Positions 11,997 to 23,793 of a stretch of 64,000 bases of DNA are shown here, in pieces. The stretch is taken from the NCBI GenBank assembly GCA_021399445.1, contig JAJTUQ010000007.1, positions 186,001 through 250,000 on the forward strand, read 5' to 3'. The notes under the pieces were generated by a model. The model did not search any database. It was given only the letters and a program-made list of their open reading frames with translations, and was not told the DNA's origin. Each line of letters begins with the position of its first letter. The stretch's first letter is position 1. Position numbers and translations under genes: made by a program. Source of the DNA: Xylogone sp. PMI_703. Lineage: Eukaryota > Ascomycota > Leotiomycetes.

Positions 11997-12743
11997 CAGT
12001 GTTTAATTGTATGGTCAAAGGCATGCCGAAGCATCTCAAATCCAGGTGCAAATGCGCTGGGGAGTTTCGGAGACGGAGAGTAGTTTATGTGGTATCGGTG
12101 CGGGGATTTGCGCCAAACAGGTAGAGGAAGATATCTGCGCCCGTTGGATTTTATGCAATTCCTTTGACAGGGGATGAATGGAACGATTTGACCTTAGGGG
12201 AAGGAAGTGCTCTGCTGGTTTCAAGTGTGCATGAGTAGGGAGTAAGTCGATACGGAGGTAAAGTCGACATAAACCATTCCGCCCGCCGACTCCCGCCAAG
12301 GGCTCATGCATTGCCTGGGAACCACCACATCGACTTTGGCTGATGCTTCTGGACTACCCCGGAACTCCCCGTTAGGTTTCGGTGTAATTAAACAAAGCTG
12401 GTACTCCTTGGGAAGACTCTAGCTTTTCCTGATTCCAAGCGTCGCCTGCCAGCGTATGCGGCGACAGGATTCCCCATGGGGTCATCCCGCTGCTTCAGCC
12501 GCCTTCCACTACCTTAAGGTAGGGTTTGGCTCCCCGTGGGGATGATAGTGGGGATGGCAGTTCATTCCAGTTACTGGTAATCATCCTCGTACGTTCGCTT
12601 GTCAGGGATCCAGGAGCCTGCACCTCATTCAACAACCACATATAGCTGTCCAGTTCCCGCAACCCATCCCTTTGATCTTGAACAGTATGGCGAAACGAAT
12701 GCCTTGATTTTATTACTCGTCATATTATTCTTGCCGTTTCAAC
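11997..12743. promoter_or_regulatory. divergent promoter region with CreA-like sites
   Basis: This 747-base region lies between a regulator and a sugar transporter transcribed away from each other. It contains matches to the CreA carbon-repressor consensus SYGGRG: GTGGGG at 12536-12541 and 12548-12553, and CCGGGG on the minus strand at 12357-12362. It also holds the palindrome CCCCATGGGG at 12472-12481 and a hairpin-capable GTCGCC...GGCGAC pair at 12441-12465. The consensus is short and common, so repression by carbon source is only a reasonable guess for a sugar transporter. Confidence 0.45.
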
Positions 12744-14419
12744 ATGACTGCCAGCACCTTTAAGTCTGTGGGAGCAGAACTTGCCGCTGTTCTGCCTCCT
12801 GATGACGCGCCGTGGTACAAGAAGCGGAACCAATTGCTCCTCAACTTCTGCATCATGAGCCTCTTTCTCCTCTCTTCGGGCAATGGCTACGATGGGTCGA
12901 TGCTGAATGGCTTACTTGCTCTCCCACACTGGCAATCATTCATGAACCATCCCACTGGCGCTTGGCTCGGATTTATCAGTGGCGCCCAAAATCTCGGCAG
13001 CATACTGTTCTTTCCTGTGGTTGCATGGTCGTCGAATCACTTCGGGCGCAAGCCAACCATCTTTGCGGGCTACTTCTTCCTATGTCTCGGCGTGGGTCTG
13101 CAGACAGGAGCTACCAGTGTAGCCATGTTTGTAGTATCACGCACCATTGTTGGCGTTGGGAGCGCTTTCTTTGGCGGTTGTGTGCCTCTATTGATTACAG
13201 AAACGGCTTATCCAACTCATCGTGGTGTTCTCACGAGCCTTTATATGTGTGGATGGTACGTCGGTAAGTGCTCATCCCGAAGATGCACGCAAGACATCTA
13301 TAGATGTTGAGAAAATTAGGCTCTTTCCTCGCCGCATGGTCCACATTCGGGACCCGCAACTACGACAATTCTTGGTCTTGGCGTATTCCATCCCTCCTCC
13401 AGCTACTGCTTCCTGTAATCGTATTTCCTGCACTCATAATGATGCCGGAATCTCCGCGTTTCTTGGCTTCCAAGGAACGGCACCAGGAGGCTCGTGCCTT
13501 CTTCGTCAAATACCATGCAGAAGGCGACGAGACGTCCCTCTTAGCCGCGTTCGAGCTTGCGGAGGTCACTCGAACCATCAAAACGGAGCGTGAGTTCCAA
13601 AAAAGCAGCTCGTACCGAGATATGCTTGCCACGCCTGCAAACCGGAAAAGAACATTCATCACCGTCTTCCTGGGAGTCTTTGACCAGTGGGCCGGCCAAA
13701 ACGTCGCAGGCTACTACCTGGCTCCAGTGCTTACTACCATTGGCATCACAACCGTCACGCAGCAGACTCTCATCAATGGGTTTCTGCAGATTAGCAATCT
13801 CCTGTGTGCGCTTACCGGTGCATTCAACGTCGATCGTGTCGGGCGTCGTTTTCTCTTCCTGGCGGCCACCACTGGCATGCTTATCTCTTACATTCTGATC
13901 ACCGCGCTTTCCGCCACCTTTGCAAAGGGAGGATCAGCCGCAGTTGGGACGGCTGTTGTCCCGTTCCTCTTCCTTGTATATGGGTGCTTCTCTCTGGCTT
14001 TCACCCCGCTGATGGTGGCGTACCCGGTCGAGATCTGGCAATACAACCTGCGCGCCCGTGGCCTTTCTACAATGTGGGTGTCGACTTCTACAGCCGTCTT
14101 CTTCAACATCTTCATCAATCCTATCGCCCTTGAGGCGATTAACTGGAAATATTACCTGTTATACGTATTCATTCTCGCCGGTGGTGCTGTGGTGATCTAT
14201 TTCATATTCCCCGAGACACGAGGCCACAGTCTTGAGGAGATTGCGCGAGTCTTCGAAGGAGAGAACGCACCGGTCCCCAAAGAAGGCAAAATTGCAGACG
14301 ACATCACAGCATCTGGAGCTGTCATCCATGTTGAAGACGTTAGCGGAGCCCAAATCAAAACATCCAAGCAGCCTAAACCACTAGGCATCGGCCTAGTAGC
14401 CACGTCGATGGAGACATAG
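12744..14419 (+). CDS. MFS sugar transporter (lactose permease / hexose transporter type)
   Basis: The protein has 539 residues in two exons with an intron at 13264-13319. It is a plasma-membrane proton symporter of the sugar porter family with about 12 hydrophobic segments. Visible signatures are NGYDGSMLNG in the first membrane segment, NHFGRKPTIFAG between segments 2 and 3, PESPRFLASKERHQEA before the central loop, DQWAGQNVAGYYLAPVL in segment 7, DRVGRRFLFL, and PETRGHSLEEIARVFEG after segment 12. These match fungal lactose-permease-like transporters; the exact sugar is unknown. It is divergent from the Zn2Cys6 regulator, sharing a region with CreA-like sites. Confidence 0.92.
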
Positions 14420-15161
14420 GGTTAGTCCCGGAACTAACGCACCAAGAGATGTAGCGAAATCTTCAATTACACGACTAATCGATAGTGTGACAAGATGGAC
14501 ATGGAAACTTTCTGCTTCAAGTTCCGCCGTGTAAGGTGTGTTTTATCAGTAGTGCTAGGAGATGTGTAACTTGGAGCTTTCATGTATTGTAGATTTAGAC
14601 CGCACTGGTGTTTGCAAGATCGCTAGCAGTACAAAATTATTCGCTTTAGTGATATATGTAGGAAGCAAGCTGTAGTCCATTCGAGACAATCTGCATTGGT
14701 TTTCCTCTGTCTTTGTGTGTCCCCAAGAAGTTTGCGAGGTGCCACAGATGCAAGTCATTTATTTTCCGAGACTTTTCATAAGTTCGTCCCATCCAGTCAG
14801 TCTTATTTAACGTTTGAAAGCTTAAACTTCCTATTCCCTCGCAATGTTATCCCTAGCCTAGCATGGGTGCCCAGTGCTGACGCTCTACCGGGGAGATATG
14901 GAGTACTTCTGGAGGGTAGCATGTTAGGGGTCCCATCTAGGATATTAGGGCCATTCGGGGAGTTTCGGGATATTGCCCAGATGGTAAGAGGTTGATTAGG
15001 GACTACCGTACACAGTACGTCGGGATGGATTTGTCAGATTCGACATTCGCTCCAGCGGTCATGGGATAAATAATAAATACTACCATAAAGTATAAGTGTA
15101 GACTGGAGTATACAGGTATGGTTTACATACACCAGTTCTCTTCCCAACCATCAGAAGTTCA
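14420..15161. other. intergenic region
   Basis: This stretch holds the 3' side of the sugar transporter and the promoter of the UPF0303 gene. I see no gene, RNA or repeat in it. Confidence 0.5.
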
Positions 15162-15761
15162 ATGGCGTCCAATTCCTTAGGCACCCCACTGGCAGGTGTA
15201 AGTTCTCCTCGGTCTTGCTTCTATGTGGTCCTTTGTTGACAATGCCGGCTTTATCTTACGCAAACAGTTTGCCGAGATTACGGCTCAGGAGAAGTCGCTT
15301 GCGCTGCCGCATTTTACCGCCGAGGATGCCTTTGAAATAGGAGTCTTGATTCGGAATCGGTTGAGAGAAGTCAGTGACAACCCGGCAGTAGTAAATATCA
15401 CGCTTGCAAACAACAAACAATTGCTCTTCCATGCTTCATCACGGCCTGGAACGCTGCCAGAGAACGACAACTGGGTAGCCCGCAAGAGGAATTTTGTGCT
15501 GAGGTTTGGATGGAGCACCTGGGCGGGCCACCATCTCTTCGACATGGGCAACGAGGACTTGTTTAAGGCTCGGTTCCAACTGGGCGAGACAGCTGGTGAC
15601 TACGCAATACATGGTGGTGGTTTCCCTGTCCGGGTCAAGGTGTGGAGGGGCCAATTGGTGCAATTGTTGTAAGCGGCCTAGCCCAAGAGGAGGACCACCA
15701 GGTCATTGTTGAGTCTTTACAGGCATTCTTGAGTATAGAAAGTAGGTGCAGTGGTCTCTAG
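15162..15761 (+). pseudogene. UPF0303 / HbpS-like (heme-degrading domain family) protein, one-base frameshift
   Basis: Exon 1 is 15162-15197 and exon 2 begins at 15268. The product starts MASNSLGTPLAGFAEITAQEK and continues with the family blocks VVNITLANNKQLLFHAS, RPGTLPENDNWVARKRN and GDYAIHGGGFPVRVK. At 15639-15641 one base appears to be missing: the frame as written stops at 15672. The next frame reads GVEGPIGAIVVSGLAQEED, then HQVIVESLQAFL, and stops at 15759-15761. That is exactly the expected UPF0303 C-terminus, so the ancestral gene clearly ran through. The family is about 160-170 residues and is linked to HbpS/GlcG-like folds; its function in fungi is not firmly known. This is either a recent inactivation or a base missed in the G-rich stretch. 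Confidence 0.82.
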
Positions 15762-17430
15762 TCCACGCTCCATAAAGCTTGCTAGGCATTTTGCCGCAAT
15801 GTCGGAACGAACCTAGATGTGACTATAAAGTTATTTGGCATACTGTGCATACACACAGAATTTATTACGCCCGGCGGTTAAGCCGATTGGAGTAACGATA
15901 TCTAGGTTAGATTGGATTGGATAGACTCCTATTACAGACCGTCCACAGCGTCTTGGAATGCGGATTAGCATATTAATCGTAACGTTGAATATATTTTGGA
16001 ATTTATGCTGGCATTCGCTATTCATCGGCAAAACTCCAGTATTTCACCAAGAGGAGTTGCTATACTGACGGTTCAGGGGTGTAGTCATTTTATTCTCAAT
16101 TGGACAATCGCCTAGCCTCACAAATTATAAAATCAAAACCAAAATTGCCTGACATAAAATACACTAAATTCTTGTCGTTTTATGATTGCGATATGAGTTA
16201 AAGTATTCAGTTCTCTCTGTTCGCTTCTACAATTTGATATTTAAATATCGAATTATGGTGAATATCTCTCGGAGATGGTGTGGCTTGTACGCTAAATTTC
16301 ACCGATACAGGAAACCAGGCGATCTGTAGGACAGGGCATAAAGATACCCGCTCCACGGACATGGGAATGCCTTAGCGCGGATAATAATCCCGGAGGACGG
16401 TCATGCATGATTACAGGAGTAATCACCTTAATCGTTGATTAGGTCTCGTTCTGGGCTGGTGCGCCAGCAGCCGACAAAGCCTCGGATAGAGATCCTGCTA
16501 TATTCGTCGAGCTCCGCGCTTATAATGCGATATCGGATTACGAGTAAATCACTTGGCTTCATTTGCACAAAATGCGCTAGTTAAAAATTGTACAGTGTAC
16601 GGCCAAGGAATCAAAGGCGATCCGAGGGACACTTTTGGATATTGTCTCTCAGTCCGTTGGCGGTGGATTTTTTGAAAGCGCAGAACAAAATACGACAAGG
16701 GCTGACAAAATGCAATATTGATTAAAAAAATAAACAAAAAGTAGGTAATACCAAGAGATAAATTACCAATACACAATCAAACTGTGTTATTCTTGGAATA
16801 AAGGCCCCAGAAATCCGGTATCCCTACCGATAGTGTATGTGTAATCACAGTTTTTTTTTTGAAAGCCCAATCAGTAATGCAAATCGCCAAGCCGAAGTAA
16901 TAGGAGGGTACACTGCAGCTAATCCTTACTATACTTAGTCTTTATCGTCCCCACTACGCATTAAAGAGCGAGTGTAGGTCAATTGTATCTATAATCCATA
17001 AAGACAATTCCATCAATTTTCCTAATTACGAACCTATTTCGAGCTTGCTACAAATTTGAGCACTAGAGCAACGTTCGTCCAAACGCACCTGTTTATTAAC
17101 AACGAAGTATTGTTTCATATCCACAATTACCTTTTCACAATTGGGAGTTGATAGTCTTCTGTAGATCAATATACATTATGTCTTCGCATATCATCTTCTT
17201 ACAGTTCTATCAGAAGCTTAAAATGACGTTTGATTTAATTAAAGTGAATGTATTCGACGATGGCTCGGTTAAAAACCTGTCTTGAATTTGAGCTATGTAC
17301 GATTTTATAAAGAGAATGTGATATGTAGATAGTCACCAGCATGGAATTTGACACATCCCTTATAAAAGTCTGCATCGTCATCCAAACTATTCAGAGAATT
17401 AACCCCTGAACTCATGCATTTGAAGAAATC
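15762..17430. other. AT-rich intergenic region without recognised genes
   Basis: These 1.7 kb contain only short frames with no family resemblance. A nine-base T run lies near 16850. The 3' side of the TRI14-like gene ends here. No inverted repeat with a target duplication was found. Confidence 0.45.
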
Positions 17431-18566
17431 CTATTTATTAGCTGCTGACACAAGCTGGTCAATAGCAGAAGTGACATCAGAGAAAGGGAAGATAGCCCTA
17501 TCTCCGGGAATATCAAAGACACCTGAATCAAAGAAGTACTCCTCCACCATATAGATGCTCTGAGCAATTTGCACAGAAGCGGTTGGGAAAACTGTATCTG
17601 CCGTGAGAGGGTTTGCAACATTACCCAAGTACGCAGCGGAGTTCCAACCGTCATTAGAATGGTAAACAATTAACGAGTTAGTTCCATCGCTGCTGCAGAG
17701 GACGACCGTTTGCCTAAATTCCGGTGGCGCGTAGATGCCATCGCAGTCCACTTCGGCGTCTGCAGGAACTCCAGTAACAGTCACATTAACAGGCTGAGGG
17801 TTTGAGGCAGTGATGTCTAGGTATTGAAGAGCACTATTAACATTGTTCAAGGTAACAATCTTGTTCCCAATTATCACTAGTCCATTGTAACTAAGAACAT
17901 TGTTCGGAATGGTGTTTGTGGCCCAGAAGACGGAAACTTGATTATCTGGAGTGACTTTAGCTATGGCTGGGCCATATGTTGCCAAGTAGTAGGTGTTTCC
18001 GTTGGCATCAGTGGCTTGGTCCTGGAACCCGCTGACAAATTGGCCGGTTTGGGCTTGTGCAGCGGCTTGGAAATTTGCCATGTCGACAATAGCAATGATT
18101 TCACTGGAAGAGGTGTTGTATTTGACCAGTTTGTTCGGGCCGGAAAGGTCTGAACCTCCTGATACGAAAGGATTGCCCGAGTTGGCACTGAAGTACATAA
18201 TTCCGGTGCGAGAATCGAAATCTATTCCAGACACGTGATAAGGATCAACACCAGTTATTCCTGGAAGTGTGATTATTGATTGCTCTGCAGTGTATGGGTC
18301 ATAGACCAGGACGGAGGCATTGAAATTGGCTCTATCTCCAGTGAGTATAAATTCATAAATAAAAGATAACATACTCACGATGCATATAGTTTGCAGTGAA
18401 TGCTATCAAAATCGGCATTTTCTGGGTACAGTTGGAAGTTACTTATATTGAATGATCCACTGAAGGGGGGGCAGAGATGCCCTCTTGGTAGTAAGGATGT
18501 TGTTGGGGCAGACAATGCTCCTTGAAGTAGGAGAGAACCCACGAGGACAAGTGTAGAAGATTGCAT
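17431..18566 (-). CDS. secreted TRI14-like beta-propeller protein
   Basis: The protein has 362 residues in two exons; the 47-base intron is 18332-18378. It begins with a signal peptide, MQSSTLVLVGSLLLQGALSA, so it should enter the secretory pathway. The blocks CPPFSGSFNISNFQLYPENADFD, DPYHVSGIDFDSRTGIMYFSAN, DLSGPNKLVKYN, QDQATDANGNTYYLATYGPAIAKV and DRAIFPFSDVT (given in part) resemble trichothecene-cluster protein TRI14 and related six-bladed-propeller-like fungal proteins. The biochemical role of that family is unsettled. No trichothecene genes are near, so the name indicates fold and family only. A paralogue lies at 21237-22467 on the other strand. Confidence 0.82.
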
Positions 18567-19527
18567 TATAAAGCTGTTCGTGAGTTAAGCTAAGGAAATC
18601 ACACTGAATCAGAGAGTAGATGTTTGGATCTGGATGTTTGATTGTTTGGAATTGGAGGCTTTATATAGGAAAGAGTGACGATACTACTTTTCAAATACAT
18701 CCGGAATATATTCTTGGGAGCTAGAAAGGAGTCTCCAGCAGTTTTCGTTTACTACGTCCGGTAATTAGATTCGGGAAGACTTTAAGATTATGGCAAAGGA
18801 TATTTCCCTTGTGCAAGGGATGAGCAGGAGTAAGGTGCAAGGATACTTCCTAGTCATGTATAGCTTGAATCATTCCAGAGATATTTTTACTTATCCATGT
18901 CTCATCTAATGGATTGAGTGGAGGTGCCAAGTATGGGGTAAGAGGGTCCTAGGTGTCGGATGTACTTACTATCCCCCCAAATAATTTCGAATTGCTGAGG
19001 CATGGCGTTATCATGCTCTCTCGTCGCTCAACTTCCTATATTGCGGATATTTTCTCTGTAAAAATATTACTCAAATAGGTAAATATGATTTTTGTGATAC
19101 TTTTTCTAAACTCGTAGATCCCGATTCGAGATCCACTGTCGCTCCAGTTTTAGCCCTTGCGATTCAGCACTATTTAGGGGGGATAGTACTTGCGCCTCAG
19201 CTTGCGTGTTCTACTAGGGGGTAGAGACTTAGGAGAGCAGATTTCTAGTCCAGGTATGTCATTGCGCCAAGTGAACTTTCACATGGCATGGCTTAGTGAT
19301 CAGCCTTCGGGTTCTTGGTTTGGCTAACTAATGATTGAACATAATAGTATCATCTCGCTGCATGTGATCGGCTCCGATGGATGGCGTTGTCGAAAAATAA
19401 TATCTTCGAAAATGCTAAGTAATAGCCTCGTGAAGGCTAGTATACAGTGACTCGTACCTTCGGACCGAGCCAATATAATAAAAAACAGAAATGTCCCACT
19501 GCAATGCAAAATAGTGCCTTATTTGAG
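18567..19527. other. upstream region of the TRI14-like gene
   Basis: This is the promoter side of the gene starting at 18566, followed by sequence with no recognised gene up to the inverted-repeat element. I see no other feature. Confidence 0.45.
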
Positions 19528-20186
19528 GGGTTCCAGTTCAACGCGGGTTATAATCAGCTCAACGCGGGTAAGTCGCGTAACGTTCGGCAAAACGTCGGCG
19601 GGGTCGGAGAAACTTTTGCACAAGCTCAGGAAGGGTAACTGAGATTAATCCGGTATACTCAGCATATGCTCCAGTATATGTTTACTCTATAGGCTCTATA
19701 AGCTCTATAAGCTTTATACTGTAAGCTCTGTATCGTTGTAGACTTTGTAGGCTCTGTAGGCTTTGTATCACTGTAGGCTCTGTATTCATTGAGCATATGC
19801 TAAACATATACTCAGTATATTAAGAGTTTATAGAGTTTACAGAGTCTATAGAACCTACAGTGATATAAAGTTTACAATGATATAAAGCTTATGAAGTAAA
19901 TATATGTTCAGTATATACTGAAAGTTTATAAAATTTATAAAGTTAACAGAGTATATATAAATTTATAATAATATAAAATTAATATTTACAGAATATATAA
20001 AATTTCTAAAATTTATAAATTTTTATGTTTTATATATTATAGATTTTCAGTACATATTCAATATACTGAATTAATTATTCACTAACCTCTCCTGAACTTG
20101 AAAATTTTTACCCCCGATGATGTCGCATTTCACTATATCACTTACCCGCGTTGAGCTGATTATAACCCGCGTTGAACTGGGGCCTG
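19528..20186. mobile_element. 659-base non-autonomous inverted-repeat element
   Basis: Perfect 41-base inverted repeats lie at 19533-19573 and 20140-20180. Each arm contains the motif TCAACGCGGGT twice. Outside the arms are CTTATTTGAG (19518-19527) and CTTATTTTGAG (20187-20197), which look like a 10-11-base target duplication with one base lost. A duplication of about 9-11 bases is typical of Mutator-like elements. The outermost bases of the two ends differ by G/A and C/T changes. The interior is strongly AT-rich and made of degenerate units such as GGCTCTGTA and GCTCTATAA, with complementary units on the right half, so the whole can fold back. There is no coding capacity. Confidence 0.75.
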
Positions 20187-21236
20187 CTTATTTTGAGTGT
20201 GTGAATAGATTCATCGCTAAGAATATTATTATTACGGTACTCATATGAGGAATTGTCGTCCCTCAATGTCCCTTTACCGGTATTGTAAATTGTAATTATT
20301 CTGATAGTAGTAGTTCATGAGATTCAAAGGAGAGGGAGCAGAACAATAAAGCCTGCCCCTCCCATTATGGTTCGTTCTGAAGATGTTATGTTAGAGCATC
20401 AAATGCATAAACTATACTGCTTCTGCAATTATTCTATTTGAGGATATTGCATTAAGATATCCGTTACTTTAACTTATGCAGTTGTGTAGCTAGAATATAG
20501 AGCCGTTAGCAATCATTTATCTCAGGAATACGACACCAACTACAAATGTAATCTAAATGAGACCTGGAATAAGCCGCTCATAATACTTGATTGTTCGGTG
20601 AGATCTAGCGGATCTCCTAAGCTTCAACCTCGGATCCCGGCGGCCGTCATAGAGCTGCTGATAGCATGATTGTGCCACCCCATATTAACCCCGTGGGAGG
20701 TATGTAGTAAGAACTATGAAGCCTCGGATCATCTCTTAATTTGACCTGTTTTCGGCATTCCTCTTGATTCGTCTGGAAATTTGTAAATAAGCTAGTTACC
20801 CTAGTCCTCAGGGTCCCTGCATTTGAACCCAGTTTTGTTTGTATATTTTAATATAAAAGACGCATGGGTATTATCCGCCCTGTATACCGTCGGAGCCGAG
20901 GACTTTGTTGAGTTTGTGCTCCCCGGCTGTAAACATCGGTGATCGCACTTGTACCTTGGTCTGGGCCGGGCACGGCACACTAAAATGCTTATATCGGCTC
21001 AGTAAAGGTTCGGTCCGATGAGTTAAGATTGTCAGATCCCTAGATTTTCGGTGGCGTTATGTATCCACCACGCTGGTTTATGATACCACAAACGGCAAAT
21101 GACGCTTATTGGTTGCGAGTTGTGTTTTGTAGTTGGGGTCTGAATGTAATTTCACTTCCATATATAAACCACAAATGCATGCATATGCTTCATATAACGA
21201 GACCAGAGCCCACGATCCTCTGAGTAGACAATAACT
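20187..21236. other. intergenic region upstream of the second TRI14-like gene
   Basis: There is no recognised gene. A TATATAAACC sequence at about 21160-21170, roughly 70 bases before the start codon at 21237, is a plausible TATA box. Confidence 0.4.
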
Positions 21237-22467
21237 ATGCTTTTTAGTCTCTTATTTTTAGCAGCGTTGACGGTAGCTACACCGTCTCCCAGATATGGCA
21301 GTCCGTATCCTCATGGTGGCTCCCACTGCCCGCCAATTAAAGGAGACTTTAATGTGACCTATTTCAGACTCTATCCAGAAGGTTTCGACTATGATTCTAT
21401 TCATTGTAAGGCATACATCGGGTATAACACAATCGCCTTTTATATAATAGATAAAAGAGATGAAATGCTAACTTGTATGCAAATAGAGGGAATTTCAATT
21501 CGACAGTATTAAAGAAGGATCTCCATACTGGTGAACAGGAACTTCTTACCTTTCCAGGTATCTCTTTCAACGAGACATACCATATATCTGGAATCGAGTT
21601 TTCTCCCCGGACAGGAGCTATATATTTCAGTGCCAATAATGGTATCGCGTTCCAATCAGGTGCAACAGACCTCACCGGGCCCAACAAACTAATAAAATAT
21701 GATACTTTTACCAACAGGGTCGTATGGATATCTGATATGGCTCCAGTCATTGCTGAGATAAAGCGACTTACTGGCATTCAAGTCAATGGTTTCCAGGATG
21801 TGGCGGAGGATTTGGCTGGCAACGTGTATTCCGTTATCACATTTGGTAGAGCTATTGTGAAGATTACTCCTGACGGCAAACCATCAATTTATTATTATAC
21901 CCCACATCCTCCTTCTGTTAACGGCGTCATGCTCACCAGTTGGAACGGTATCATGTCCGTTGGAGACCTACTCATTCTTCCGGAAAATTCATTAGGTAAA
22001 TTTTATGTTTTCAACACCAAAAATGGGAAGGCTACACCCAAGATATATACTCCCAAGGAAATGCCATCTGGATATAGCCTATCCTGTGACAGGTATATAT
22101 TTACTATCTCTTTTGTATTGTATATATTTGTATACTGACACTTCGATGTAGGATAAACCCTCCAGCTATGTTTGATGGGACTGTTGCGCTTTGCTCTGAT
22201 GACGCCCATGGTGTTGCGGTTTACCACTCAACAGACAAGTGGAATACAGCAGAATATCTTGGCCTTATTCCTAACCGCGGAACTGGAATTCCTACTGCTT
22301 CTGGACAGATATCTAATGGTCTTTACTACAGTAACGAGTTCTTCTTTGATGTCGACCCTAATGTGTTCGACCTTCAACCGGGAGGAAACCGAACAATCTT
22401 TCCATTCTATGATATTACATCCGAGGTCAGGGGGCTTGTTAGTAGGTCAGGGAGATCCTCCTGGTAA
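21237..22467 (+). CDS. secreted TRI14-like beta-propeller protein (paralogue)
   Basis: The protein has 368 residues in three exons (21237-21421, 21487-22092, 22152-22467), which join in frame. The N-terminus MLFSLLFLAALTVATPSPR is a signal peptide. It shares with the gene at 17431-18566 the order CPPIKGDFNVTYFRLYPEG, ETYHISGIEFSPRTGAIYFSAN, DLTGPNKLIKYD, the GNVYSVITFGRAIVKITPDG block and NRTIFPFYDITSEV. It also shares the first intron, at the equivalent place (after CKAYIG / CKLYAS). The second intron is absent from the paralogue. These two genes are therefore diverged duplicates on opposite strands. No reaction can be assigned. Confidence 0.82.
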
Positions 22468-22839
22468 AGCACAGTGTAATAAATATCTACTACCATTATT
22501 TAATGCCAACATAATAATAAATATGCAACAGCATGTCAGATATATCCTTCAGTTCAAAGTTGATGTACTTCTTGGAATCACTGCATCTGTAATGAATCAT
22601 TGTATATAGCAAAGACAGACTGTACGGCCTCAATCGTATAACAAATAGCGACACTATCTTGTAGTCTATACGTACTACCACTCATTTTAATGGAAGGAAT
22701 ATGAAACTTCAGAACAGGGTAAGGGAGGCTATCTAAAATTTGGCCTACTATTAGTCATGTCTTTATAGGAAGCAGAAGATCTTTTGCCGAATCCCAATAC
22801 AGGTCTTTAAAAAGTCAATCTTCCTTAACTAACCTTAAC

Positions 22840-23793
22840 TTATGTTTCAATCAATCTCTCCTGCTCACCACCTGAAGAAGTGGCAACCGACTTCGACTTT
22901 TTATCTTCAGGACTATGAGGTAAGACGGTGAGTGTGAACTGCACCGTGAATCCGGTAGGATTGTACCAAGGAATGGCAAGCTTCTGTTTTTCCCAGAATC
23001 TAGTTCTGGAAACGGCGACAAGGCGAAGGAGTAACACTGCCAGAATGAAGAGTCTAAAAAAGAGTATTTAGTAAGGGTATCTTTCGCTCCCATTCCAAGA
23101 CAGATGGTGCCCATTCCGTGTCGCGAAAACGTTAGAGCCCGTGCGTGTGGAAGCAAACTTACCCTATGATAATCCCCATCCCAGCACTGACACCTATCAT
23201 AATTCTAACAGTAGTCCTGGCTTCTATACACTCTGGTGTATCTGGCAAAGGACGATAGTTACCCGGTGTGTTCTCCCATCTTCGACAAAAGTTAGAATTT
23301 GGCCAGCCGTCACTGAACAACCTGCCAGAGAAGACAAAGATGACAATAGATATTGCGATATGGATGGCAATATTGATGATGATTGGGATTTGGAGGAAGA
23401 TTGTCGGAGTCGAGAGGATGAAGTTTATGAATAGCTGAGTTGGATTGTGAGAAATTTATACTTCGCAAGAATGGGACAGGCTTTGTAGGGATAACTCATA
23501 TTACACAAAGCTTTGAGAAGAGGAGGACTTACACAGATTGCCAGACTCCGAATACTCTCTTCAGAGCTATACGTATATACAAATGGGCCAACTTCAACCA
23601 TGACGTAGGATGCGATAAGAAGGCCGAAGACTGAGAGGCAAAAGAAGGCGATGAGGGATGTTAAAATCCTAATTGGGCGTTTGAAATACGAATTTGCCTC
23701 GGAAGTCTTTATGGGATGGCTTTCTTCCCCGCCATAGCTGTCGTCGTGGTCATCGTCGGCTAGGAAGGGCGTTGTTTCAGAGTTACTAGCCAT
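22840..23793 (-). CDS. predicted small membrane protein, unknown function
   Basis: The protein has 248 residues in three exons; introns are 23435-23532 and 23054-23162, and the frame is exact after joining. The N-terminal 45 residues are acidic and hydrophilic (TTPFLADDDHDDSYGGEE). Hydrophobic segments follow: ILTSLIAFFCLSVFGLLIAS, then the long TIFLQIPIIINIAIHIAISI-IVFVF stretch, and IMIGVSAGMGIIIGLFILAV. A Cys-containing loop (NFCRRWENTPGNYRPLPDTPEC) lies between the last two. The tail is hydrophilic and Ser/Lys-rich. This suggests three or four membrane spans with a cytosolic head and tail. I do not recognise the family. The first intron (98 bases) and second intron (109 bases) are longer than most in this window. 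Confidence 0.7.

Noticed and set aside
16549..16776. 75-codon minus-strand hydrophobic frame
   Set aside because: AT-rich sequence gives hydrophobic codons by chance; no homologue or splice partner recognised.
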